Part shown: positions 1 through 7,641 of the stretch, piece by piece
Position numbering within the stretch: the first letter of the stretch is position 1
How the letters are laid out: each line of letters begins with the position of its first letter
The notes under the pieces: model-generated
The model's input: only the letters and a program-made list of their open reading frames with translations
Databases searched by the model: none
Told to the model about the DNA's origin: nothing
Made by a program: the position numbers and the translations under genes
DNA from: Corynebacterium jeddahense
GTDB taxonomy: Bacteria; Actinomycetota; Actinomycetes; Mycobacteriales; Mycobacteriaceae
Direction: 5' to 3'
DNA: 64,000 nt
Assembly: GCF_028609865.1 (NCBI RefSeq)
Contig: NZ_CP063194.1
Coordinates: forward strand, 1,178,001 to 1,242,000

Positions 1-62
1 CCGAATCCCCGCAGTCCATCAACGACACGCTCGACGCACTCGATGCACAGGAGGGCAACTAA
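1..62 (+). CDS. ilvB: Acetolactate synthase large subunit, C-terminal end only
   Basis: Only the last 19 codons are in the window, reading ESPQSINDTLDALDAQEGN and stopping at TAA 60-62; the gene enters from the left edge. The identity rests on the next gene, the regulatory subunit of the same enzyme, which starts 4 nt later, and on the ilvBNC order known for corynebacteria. Acetolactate synthase makes acetolactate or acetohydroxybutyrate for valine, leucine and isoleucine synthesis. The tail also carries the AGGAGGG (49-55) that serves as the ribosome binding site of ilvN. Confidence 0.85.
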   Translation, partial: ESPQSINDTLDALDAQEGN

Positions 63-66
63 CACC

Positions 67-585
67 ATGGCTCAGCCACAAGACATCTCCCGCCACACGT
101 TGTCGGTGCTCGTCGATGACGTCGACGGCATCATCACCCGCGTCACCGCGCTGTTCACGCGGCGCGGCTACAACCTGGTTTCGCTCGTCTCCGCGAAGAC
201 GGCCACCGAGGGCATCAACCGGCTCACCGTCGTCGTCGACGCGAGTGAGCACGCCGTCGAGCAGATCGTCAAGCAGCTGTACAAGCTCATCCAGGTGCAC
301 AAGGTGCTCGAGCTTGACGACGATTCGACCGTCGGCCGCCAGCTGCTCCTAGTGAAGGTCGACGCCGACAACACGACGAGGCCACAGGTCGTCGACGCGG
401 CGAACCTGTTCCGAGCCCGTGTCATCGACGTGGCGGTGGACTCCGTCGTCATCGAGGCCACCGGCACGTCGGCGAAGCTCAAGGCGTTCCTCGAAGTGAT
501 GGACTCCTTCGGCATCCGCGAGCTGGTGCGCTCCGGCACGGTCGCGCTCTCGCGCGGCCCGAAGACGATGGCACCCGCCGACTAA
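67..585 (+). CDS. ilvN: Acetolactate synthase small (regulatory) subunit
   Basis: A 172-residue protein starting MAQPQDISRHTLSVLVDD. An N-terminal ACT domain (about residues 5-80, with the segment around YNLVSLVSAKT) is followed by the ALS_ss C-terminal domain. It binds the ilvB catalytic subunit and confers feedback inhibition by branched-chain amino acids. Start chosen at ATG 67 because AGGAGGG lies 11 nt upstream and the extra upstream codons (from 43) overlap the ilvB stop. Length and sequence match the corynebacterial family. It is co-transcribed with ilvB; ilvC follows after 75 nt. Confidence 0.95.
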   Translation: MAQPQDISRHTLSVLVDDVDGIITRVTALFTRRGYNLVSLVSAKTATEGINRLTVVVDASEHAVEQIVKQLYKLIQVHKVLELDDDSTVGRQLLLVKVDADNTTRPQVVDAANLFRARVIDVAVDSVVIEATGTSAKLKAFLEVMDSFGIRELVRSGTVALSRGPKTMAPAD

Positions 586-610
586 TCCCCAATCCCCGAG
601 GCGGTTGTGT

Positions 611-1677
<1,067 letters not shown>

Positions 1678-1701
1678 TCGCCTTCGCGCTCGCCGCGTTT
1701 T

Positions 1702-1735
1702 CGCCCCGCCCCGGATTCCGGCGGCGGGGCGTTGT
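1702..1735 (+). terminator. Probable rho-independent terminator of ilvC
   Basis: A 9-bp stem (CGCCCCGCC 1702-1710 with GGCGGGGCG 1723-1731), loop of 12 nt containing a CCGG..CCGG inner pair, followed by TTGT. It starts 25 nt after the ilvC stop. Confidence 0.6.
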
Positions 1736-1763
1736 CGTGTTCGCGGCCGTTCGATCCGCCCGT

Positions 1764-1859
1764 GCCGCCTCCCGGGCAAGAATCCAGCTGGTAAGACCCA
1801 GCTTTTCGCGCTCCAGGAGCCGATTGGCTGGATCTTGGTAGCTGGAAACAGCGCCGGGG
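1764..1859. repeat. Palindromic intergenic repeat, copy A
   Basis: 96 bp, 4 mismatches from copy B at 1971-2066. Inside it, an imperfect inverted repeat (left arm 1784-1802, right arm 1827-1845, both delimited by CCAGCT/AGCTGG) surrounds a small palindrome CTCCAGGAG. The ends AATCCAGC...GCTGGAAAC are shared with the hairpin at 27996-28056, suggesting a dispersed family. No credible gene in this stretch. Confidence 0.7.
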
Positions 1860-1970
1860 TCCGTTCGGAGGTGGGCTGCGGGGCGAGGTGCGCCGGCGTG
1901 ACGACGCCTCCGGCAAGCCAGACCTTGACAAGAGCGAGACGCGTCCGCACGGATCAGCCGACCAGGCCCC

Positions 1971-2066
1971 GCCGCCTTCCGGGCAAGAATCCAGCTGGTA
2001 AGATCCAGCTTTTCGCCCTCCAGGAGCCGATTGGCTGGGTCTTGGTAGCTGGAAACAGCGCCGGGG
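1971..2066. repeat. Palindromic intergenic repeat, copy B
   Basis: Second copy of the 96-bp element, 207 bp downstream of copy A in the same orientation. The differences are single substitutions. The spacer (1860-1970) and the rest of 1678-2197 show no supported gene; the overlapping reading frames repeat the same peptide because the DNA repeats. Confidence 0.7.
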
Positions 2067-2107
2067 CGTGGGGAGAGGCGACCTGCGCGCCCCGCAAGAC
2101 GCGAGAA

Positions 2108-2136
2108 ACCCCGCACCCGGTAAGTGGGTGCGGGGT
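2108..2136 (-). terminator. Terminator hairpin of the minus-strand membrane protein gene
   Basis: Perfect stem CCCCGCACCC (2109-2118) / GGGTGCGGGG (2126-2135), extended by one A-T pair, with a 7-nt loop. Read on the minus strand it is followed by TTTC, about 60 nt after the stop of the gene ending at 2198. Confidence 0.6.
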
Positions 2137-2197
2137 AAAACGCGACGGGCGCGGGAAGCGCCGCGAACGCGAGTAGCGCCGCGAGCGCGACGAGCGA

Positions 2198-2698
2198 CTA
2201 GTTGGTCTTCGGCGCGAGGGTGTCGGTGACCTCGGAGACGACCTCGGTCTGGGTGACGGTGTCGTCAGCGCCGGAAGTGGCGGTGCCGTTGGTACCGGTG
2301 CCGTCGACCGTGGTGGTCTCGGAGACGATCTCGGTTGCGGCGGTGGTGGTGGAGGTGACCACGTCGCCGTCGTTGTCGTCGTTGTTGGAGAAGAGCTCCC
2401 ACAGCAGCCACAGCAGCAGCAGGGCGACGAGGATGCCGATCAGCCACTTCCACCAGCCGCCGCCGTTGTTGCCCTCCTCGGTCACAGCGGTGGAGCCAGC
2501 AGTCGTGCGGGCCGGGGTCGTGGTGGTGGTGCGCTCCGGGGTGGTGCGCTCAACGTGCGCGTCCTTGTGGTGGAGCTTGTCGTGCTCGGCGCGGAGCTTG
2601 TCCTGCTCGGCGTGCAGCTTGTCGTGAGCCTTGCCGGAGAAATCCTTTGCGGCGTCCTTCGCGTTGCGCTTCGGGTCGTTCGGGTTCGCGGTGGTCAT
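2198..2698 (-). CDS. Single-pass membrane protein of unknown function
   Basis: 166 residues, not recognised as a named family. The N-terminus is a charged, Lys/His/Asp-rich segment with heptad-like repeats (DKLHAEQDKLRAEHDKLHH, about residues 25-45) that may form a short coiled coil. A Thr/Arg-rich linker follows, then one transmembrane helix (WWKWLIGILVALLLLWLLW, about residues 83-101) and a Thr/Ser/Val-rich C-terminal tail likely outside the membrane. ATG 2698 is chosen because AAAGGAA lies just upstream; an in-frame ATG 36 nt earlier has no such site. It is divergent from the CDF exporter. No signal peptide and no catalytic motif are visible. Confidence 0.7.
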   Translation of the reverse strand: MTTANPNDPKRNAKDAAKDFSGKAHDKLHAEQDKLRAEHDKLHHKDAHVERTTPERTTTTTPARTTAGSTAVTEEGNNGGGWWKWLIGILVALLLLWLLWELFSNNDDNDGDVVTSTTTAATEIVSETTTVDGTGTNGTATSGADDTVTQTEVVSEVTDTLAPKTN

Positions 2699-2905
2699 AA
2701 TAAATTCCTTTCGTGCTAACTCTGGAGCTGGCATCTCGTTCGCGAGCGACGCGGGGAGATTGCCAGCATCCTCGGTGAACAGTCGCCCACTCTAACAAAC
2801 ATTCGCAACGTGCCGCGGAAGGCTCGTGTCAAGGGATGTCGCGAATTTCACCATTTCCCCTTGTGGGTGATGTCGTCGACGCCGCGTGGAACGATTTTCA
2901 ATAAG

Positions 2906-2934
2906 TTGTCGTTAAGGTTTTCGACGCATACAGT
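2906..2934 (+). promoter_or_regulatory. Candidate promoter of the CDF exporter
   Basis: TTGTCG (2906-2911), 17-nt spacer, TACAGT (2929-2934). The -10 ends 7 nt before ATG 2942, which fits a leaderless transcript. Confidence 0.5.
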
Positions 2935-2941
2935 CGGTCGT

Positions 2942-3850
2942 ATGAAAGGGAACCACATGCACAGCCACGACCACTCGCACACCGACGGCGCGCCGCTGCG
3001 CGCCCTCGTCGCCGCCCTCGCGGTCACGGCGACGGTGTTCGTGGCGGAGCTCGTCGGCGGGTGGCTCACCGGCTCGATGGCGCTGCTCGCCGACGCGATG
3101 CACATGCTTTCCGACGCCGCGGGTCTGGTCATCGCCGTCCTCGCGATCGTCATCGGGAAACGGGCGGCGTCGCCGACCGCAACGTACGGCTACCGGCGCG
3201 TCGAGGTGCTCGCCGCGCTGCTCAACGCCGCGACGGTGCTCGCGATCTCCATGTGGATCGTGGTGGAGGCGGTCGGCCGGATCCGCAACCCGCAGCCGGT
3301 GGAGACGGGGCCGATGATGGTCATCGCCGTCATCGGACTCGTGGCCAACGCGGCGTCGGCGTGGGTGCTGGCCCGCGAGCGCAGCGACTCGATCAACGTC
3401 GAGGGCGCCTACCTCCACGTGCTCGTGGACATGTTCGGCTCGCTCGCGGTCCTCGCGGCCGGCGCCGTCATCGCGCTCACCGGGTTCGAGAGGGCGGACG
3501 TCGTCGCCTCGCTCGTCATCGCCGCCCTCGTGCTCCCGCGGGCGTGGCAGCTGCTCGTCCGCTCCACCAAAGTCGTGCTCGAGCACGTGCCGGGCGGATT
3601 CGATGCCGCGGCGGTGGATCCGGCAATCCGCGGGGTGGGCGGAGTCGTCGATACGCACGACCTGCATCTGTGGTCCCTGGATGGAGTGCACGTCATTGCT
3701 ACGGTGCACGTCGTGCCTGCGGCGGGGGCGGACCGCGACCGGGTGCTCGACGGCGTCCAGGACGCCCTGCACCAGCTGGGCGTGGAGCACGCGACGGTGC
3801 AGATCGAGCCGCCGGGGCACATCGGCCACGAGACCGTCTGCGAAATCTGA
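2942..3850 (+). CDS. Cation diffusion facilitator (zinc/cadmium/cobalt type) exporter
   Basis: 302 residues with six predicted transmembrane helices and a cytoplasmic C-terminal domain, the CzcD/ZitB layout. A His-rich N-terminus (HMHSHDHSH, residues 5-13) and the metal-site motif ALLADAMHMLSDA (D51, H54, D58) in helix II are paired with HVLVD in helix V. Together these point to Zn2+ or a related divalent metal exported against protons. The C-terminus contains the usual ferredoxin-like CDF dimerisation domain (VVDTHDLHLWSLDG). ATG 2942 sits 7 nt after a TACAGT hexamer; ATG 2957, preceded by AAAGGG, is the alternative start and costs five residues. No metal-responsive regulator is adjacent. 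Confidence 0.9.
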   Translation: MKGNHMHSHDHSHTDGAPLRALVAALAVTATVFVAELVGGWLTGSMALLADAMHMLSDAAGLVIAVLAIVIGKRAASPTATYGYRRVEVLAALLNAATVLAISMWIVVEAVGRIRNPQPVETGPMMVIAVIGLVANAASAWVLARERSDSINVEGAYLHVLVDMFGSLAVLAAGAVIALTGFERADVVASLVIAALVLPRAWQLLVRSTKVVLEHVPGGFDAAAVDPAIRGVGGVVDTHDLHLWSLDGVHVIATVHVVPAAGADRDRVLDGVQDALHQLGVEHATVQIEPPGHIGHETVCEI

Positions 3851-3865
3851 TCTACCCTTGATGGC

Positions 3866-5650
3866 ATGGGCTTTACCACGCCGAGCTACTCGCTGAAGGA
3901 CCTGTTCTCCCGCGCCGAACGCGGGGAGCTGCAGCTGCCGGATTTCCAGCGCTCCTACACGTGGGACGTCGACCGGATCCGCACCTTGGTCACGTCTGTG
4001 CTGCGTGGCTACCCGGTCGGGTCGTTCCTCGCGCTGGACACGCGCAACACCCCGCAGCGCTTCCGGCCACGCCCGCTCGAGGGCATCGCCGCGGAGGGCG
4101 TCGAGCCGGGGCTGTTGCTTCTCGACGGCCAGCAGCGCCTCACCTCGCTCTTCCACGCGTTCAAGGGCGACGGGGAAGTGGTGACGGTGGACTACCTCGG
4201 CCGCCCGATTCGGCGGCGCTTCATGGTCGACGTCCGCGCGGCCGTCTCCGCGGACCCGATGCCGGTCGAGGCCCTCTTCGCCGTCGACCCGGACGGTGTC
4301 GTGCGCTCCCACTTCGGCCCGGACGTGCAGGGCGCGCTGGCGACGCGGGAGGACTTCATTGCAAACGGCGTCATCCCCGTCAGCGCACTGCTGTGGCGCG
4401 AGGGTAACGACCTGCTCGTCGACATGGCTGCAAGCGGCGACGAGGAGCTGCGCGACGCGGCCAAGCGCTTTATCAACCAGGTCATGCGCTACCTTCCCGC
4501 GTACGACGTGCCGGTTGTGCGCATCGACCGTGACACGACGCAGGCGGGCGTGGGGCAGATCTTCGCCTTCGCCAACTCCGCCGGCGTGCAGATGGACGTG
4601 TTTGAACTGCTCACCGCCATGTTCGCGGCGGAGGACCCGGACTTCGCGCTCGCGAAGCACTGGGCGGGCGTGGAGCGGCGGCTGCGCGAGTACCCCGTGC
4701 TTGAAAGCGTCGGGCGCGTGGAGTTCCTCCGCGGCCTGTCGCTGCTGCTCACCAGTCGCCGCGGCCCAGCGCTCGGCCACCGCGGCGACATCTTAAACAT
4801 CTCGCTGCAGGAGTACCTCGCGCACGCCGGCGAGATGTGCGACGGGTTCATTGCCGCCGCGACGTTCCTCGGCGAGCGCCGCGTCGTCGCCGCCGAGCAG
4901 GTGCCGTACCCGGCGCAGCTCGTGCCGCTCGCGGTCGTGCTCGCCCGCCTCGCGGAGCAGCCCGGCGCGCTCGAGGACACCGGGGCGGCAGACCGGCTCA
5001 ACCGCTGGTTCTGGTCGGGCGTGTTCGGCGAGCTCTACGGCGCGCACGCCCCGACGATCCGGATCGGGCTCGACGTCACCGAGGTCACGCCGTGGGTGCG
5101 CGGGGAGGCGGCCCACGAGCCGCGCACCGTGGCGGACGCGCGCTTCCACGAGTCGCGCCTGCTCACGGCCGGGCCCGACAGCGGCGTCTACCGCGGCCTG
5201 TACTCGCTGCTCATGGCGCGCGGGGCGCGGGACTGGCGCACCGGCGAGCTGTTCACCCAGGAGACGGATGAGCAGCTGCGCCCCCGGTTCCACCTCGTCT
5301 TCCCGCGCGAGTTTCTCGACGTCCGAGGGGTGGACCCGCAGCTCGCCGAGTCCGTGCTCAACCACACGCCGATGGGGCAGCGCACCGAGGTGGTCATCGA
5401 GCGCAACGAGCCGAAGCGCTACCTGCCGCGCCTGCAGTCGAAGTCGCTGCTCGAGGACGACGAGTTCGACGCGATGCTCGCCGGCCACGAGATGGACCCG
5501 GACCTGCTCATGGCCTCCGACTGGGAGGGCTTCATCGCGGACCGCCGGACGCGGTTCGTCGGCATGATCGAGTACGCGATGGGCCGCGAGGCGGTGCGCG
5601 ACTGGGACGCGCCGGACGTGCAGGCGCACGAAGAATGCGGCGAAGCGTAG
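3866..5650 (+). CDS. DUF262 (GmrS/ParB-Srx-like) protein with degenerate HNH-like C-terminus
   Basis: 594 residues. The N-terminal DUF262 domain is clear: LPDFQR (24-29), GYP (48-50) and LLLDGQQRLTSLF (84-96; DGQQR 87-91). In GmrSD-type type IV restriction enzymes DUF262 is joined to a DUF1524 HNH nuclease. Here the matching C-terminal region reads RFHLVFPREF where an active enzyme has HHIFP, and RTE where TN is expected, so one catalytic His and one Asn seem to be missing. It may bind nucleotide or modified DNA without cutting, or use another site. It stands alone, not in a visible defence cluster. ATG 3866 lies 7 nt after TACCCT (leaderless); ATG 3861 is out of frame. The next gene overlaps its end by 16 nt. 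Confidence 0.8.
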   Translation: MGFTTPSYSLKDLFSRAERGELQLPDFQRSYTWDVDRIRTLVTSVLRGYPVGSFLALDTRNTPQRFRPRPLEGIAAEGVEPGLLLLDGQQRLTSLFHAFKGDGEVVTVDYLGRPIRRRFMVDVRAAVSADPMPVEALFAVDPDGVVRSHFGPDVQGALATREDFIANGVIPVSALLWREGNDLLVDMAASGDEELRDAAKRFINQVMRYLPAYDVPVVRIDRDTTQAGVGQIFAFANSAGVQMDVFELLTAMFAAEDPDFALAKHWAGVERRLREYPVLESVGRVEFLRGLSLLLTSRRGPALGHRGDILNISLQEYLAHAGEMCDGFIAAATFLGERRVVAAEQVPYPAQLVPLAVVLARLAEQPGALEDTGAADRLNRWFWSGVFGELYGAHAPTIRIGLDVTEVTPWVRGEAAHEPRTVADARFHESRLLTAGPDSGVYRGLYSLLMARGARDWRTGELFTQETDEQLRPRFHLVFPREFLDVRGVDPQLAESVLNHTPMGQRTEVVIERNEPKRYLPRLQSKSLLEDDEFDAMLAGHEMDPDLLMASDWEGFIADRRTRFVGMIEYAMGREAVRDWDAPDVQAHEECGEA

Positions 5651-6507
5651 GGCGCCGGGTCGCCGCGGCGCTTGCGTGCGCGGCGCTCGGGGTATCGGTC
5701 GCGTCGCTGTCCGGTTGCGCGCAGCAGGCGCAGCTCGGCCCGCTCGAACGGGCGCGCAGTGTCAACCAGTCCAAGCACGTCGCGGCGCAGTTCGCGGACA
5801 CGCCGCAGGTGCTCGACGACCCGCTGGGCATCGAGACGACCAAGCTGTTCTTCCCGAAGTCGGAGACGCTCGTGCTGTGCGACGACACGGTGGAGGCCCA
5901 GCTGCGCGCGGCGTCTATCGCCGTGGCCACGAACGCGCCGATGATGGTCTACAACCCGGCGACGCACGGCGAGTACGTGCGCATGATCGCGGACATGCAT
6001 ACCGTGACCGTGCTCACCGTCGGCAACGTGTCGGTGGCCCCGGCGACCGGCGTGGTGCGAGTGCAGCGCGACCCGGGCGGGCTGCGCGCGCTGGGGGACA
6101 TGACGGCGCTGCGCTTCCAGGAGAAGAAGGTGCAGGAGCCGGCCTCTGCGGTGCGCGAGATCGCCGCGCTGCGGCAGCGCACCCCGACGTGGCTGCGCGC
6201 CGCGTGGGGCGACCCGGCGGTGCTGCCGGGCGCGGTGGCCAAGCCGTTTCCCATCCAGTCCCGCCGCGACGCGAACATGGCGCCGCAGGTGGTGGCCACG
6301 TGGGACTCCTCCATCGCTTCCGTGGCCAACGCGCGCAGCTACGGGGCGAAGGTCGAGGTCGTGCCGCTGCCGGATCCGCGGCGCTCCGAGGAGACCCTCT
6401 TCGCCATGGCGGGCCTGTCGGACCACCCGCTCGTGGCGCTGGGCAAGCAGTTCGGCACGTCGGCGCAGCTCGCGGGCCGAATCCGCCAGGCGGAGCGCAA
6501 CCGTTAA
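5635..6507 (+). CDS. Lipoprotein with cell-wall-binding-repeat-2-like domain (short form)
   Basis: 290 residues starting MRRSVGRRVAAALACAALGV, with a lipobox-like LSGC at residues 24-27, so probably a lipid-anchored cell-envelope protein. The body contains the pattern ETLVLCDDTVEAQLRAASIAVATNAPMM followed by position-specific hydrophobic stretches, resembling putative cell wall binding repeat 2 proteins. Its C-terminal part (from PQVVATWDSSIASVANARS) aligns with the middle of the lipoprotein at 11210-12706 and ends where that paralogue continues into an extra domain. The start overlaps the preceding stop by 16 nt, so it is probably translationally coupled. Function unknown. Confidence 0.7.
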   Translation: MRRSVGRRVAAALACAALGVSVASLSGCAQQAQLGPLERARSVNQSKHVAAQFADTPQVLDDPLGIETTKLFFPKSETLVLCDDTVEAQLRAASIAVATNAPMMVYNPATHGEYVRMIADMHTVTVLTVGNVSVAPATGVVRVQRDPGGLRALGDMTALRFQEKKVQEPASAVREIAALRQRTPTWLRAAWGDPAVLPGAVAKPFPIQSRRDANMAPQVVATWDSSIASVANARSYGAKVEVVPLPDPRRSEETLFAMAGLSDHPLVALGKQFGTSAQLAGRIRQAERNR

Positions 6508-6548
6508 GATAACTCGCGGCTTATTCGTCGTGCCGAGGAGATCCCGCC

Positions 6549-7523
6549 GTGCCCGCTTCCCCCGTCGTCCTCATCGCGGATCCCCTCGCGCCCGAGGCGG
6601 AGCAGTTGCTTGTCGACGCCGCCGTGTCCGTCCGCCACGTCACCGGCGCGCAGCGCCCGGACCTGCTCGCGGCGGTGGGCGACGCCGACGCGCTCGTTGT
6701 CCGCTCGGCGACGCGGGTGGATCGCGAGGTGTTCGAGGCCGCGCCGCGGCTGCGAGTGGTCTCGCGGGCCGGGGTGGGCATCGACAACATCGACGTCGAC
6801 GCGGCCACCGCCCACGGCGTCCTCGTCGCCAACACGCCGGCCGCCAACGTCCATTCCGCCGCTGAACACACGGTGGCGCTGCTGCTCGCGGCGGCGCGCA
6901 ACATTCCAGCGGCGGACGCGTCGACGCGCGCGGGGCGATGGGAGCGGTCCGCGCTGCAGGGGGTGGAGCTCTACGGCAAGACGGCCGGGGTAGTCGGGTT
7001 CGGCCGCGTCGGCCAGCTCGTCGCCGAGCGGCTCGCGGCGTTCGGCATGCGCGTGGTGGCGTATGACCCGGTGTGGGACCGTGAGGCGTCGATACGCATC
7101 GGCGTCGAGTATGCCGACCTCGACGAGCTTGTCGCGCACTCCGACGTGGTGACCATCCACGTGCCGAGGACGGAGGCGACACGCGCGCTGTTTGACGCGC
7201 GCCGCCTCGCCGGCGCGAAGCCGGGGCAGATCCTGGTGAACGCGTCGCGCGGCGGTGTGGTCGACGAGCGCGCGCTCGCCGACGCCCTGCGCGACGGGCC
7301 GCTGCGGGCGGCCGGGATCGACGTCTTCGAGGAGGAGCCGCCGGCGGATTCGCCGCTGCTTGCGTGCGGGAATGTGGTGCTCACGCCGCACCTTGGGGCG
7401 TCGACACGCGAGGCGCAGCTGCGGGCGGGGGAGGCCGCCGTCGACGCGGTGCTGCGCGCGCTGCGGGGCGAGGGCGCCGACGTGCCCGGCGCCGTGAACG
7501 CCGAGGCGCTCGCCCGCCAGTAG
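6549..7523 (+). CDS. serA: D-3-phosphoglycerate dehydrogenase, short form without regulatory domains
   Basis: 324 residues. It oxidises 3-phosphoglycerate to 3-phosphohydroxypyruvate with NAD+, the first step of serine synthesis. The 2-hydroxyacid dehydrogenase signatures are complete: GVGIDN (76-81), the NAD fingerprint GFGRVG (150-155), SRGG with catalytic R234, the acidic DVFEEEP (259-264) and TPHLGAST with catalytic H281. Position between ilvC and leuB matches serA of C. glutamicum, but that enzyme has about 530 residues. The allosteric ASB and ACT domains that bind serine are absent here, and only 118 nt separate its stop from cstA. GTG 6549 is supported by GAGGAGA 8 nt upstream. Feedback inhibition by serine is predicted to be lost. 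Confidence 0.9.
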   Translation: MPASPVVLIADPLAPEAEQLLVDAAVSVRHVTGAQRPDLLAAVGDADALVVRSATRVDREVFEAAPRLRVVSRAGVGIDNIDVDAATAHGVLVANTPAANVHSAAEHTVALLLAAARNIPAADASTRAGRWERSALQGVELYGKTAGVVGFGRVGQLVAERLAAFGMRVVAYDPVWDREASIRIGVEYADLDELVAHSDVVTIHVPRTEATRALFDARRLAGAKPGQILVNASRGGVVDERALADALRDGPLRAAGIDVFEEEPPADSPLLACGNVVLTPHLGASTREAQLRAGEAAVDAVLRALRGEGADVPGAVNAEALARQ

Positions 7524-7536
7524 CGCGAGCGGGCGA
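7510..7536 (+). terminator. Hairpin across the serA stop codon
   Basis: TCGCCCGC (7510-7517) pairs with GCGGGCGA (7529-7536), loop 11 nt including the TAG. It has no T-run, so termination is only a possibility. Confidence 0.3.
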
Positions 7537-7588
7537 ATATAAACCCTGGTGTTTGCGCGAACCGGCCCCGGCGCCGGCGCGGCCACGC

Positions 7589-7622
7589 TACACTTTCGCA
7601 AAATCGTGTGACGGAACTCACG
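7589..7622 (+). promoter_or_regulatory. cstA promoter -10 and CRP/GlxR-like box
   Basis: TACACT (7589-7594) is a good -10. A near-perfect CRP-family palindrome, TGTGACGGAACTCACG (7607-7622), lies just downstream, centred about 13 nt after the expected transcription start. It matches the GlxR consensus TGTGA-N6-TCACA in 9 of 10 conserved positions. That position would fit repression. Confidence 0.55.
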
Positions 7623-7641
7623 ACAAAGCGGAAGGAGTGGC

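Noticed and set aside
1678..2197. Small genes in the ilvC downstream region
   Set aside because: Every frame there is a translation of the repeated DNA; no start with a ribosome binding site or recognisable protein was seen.
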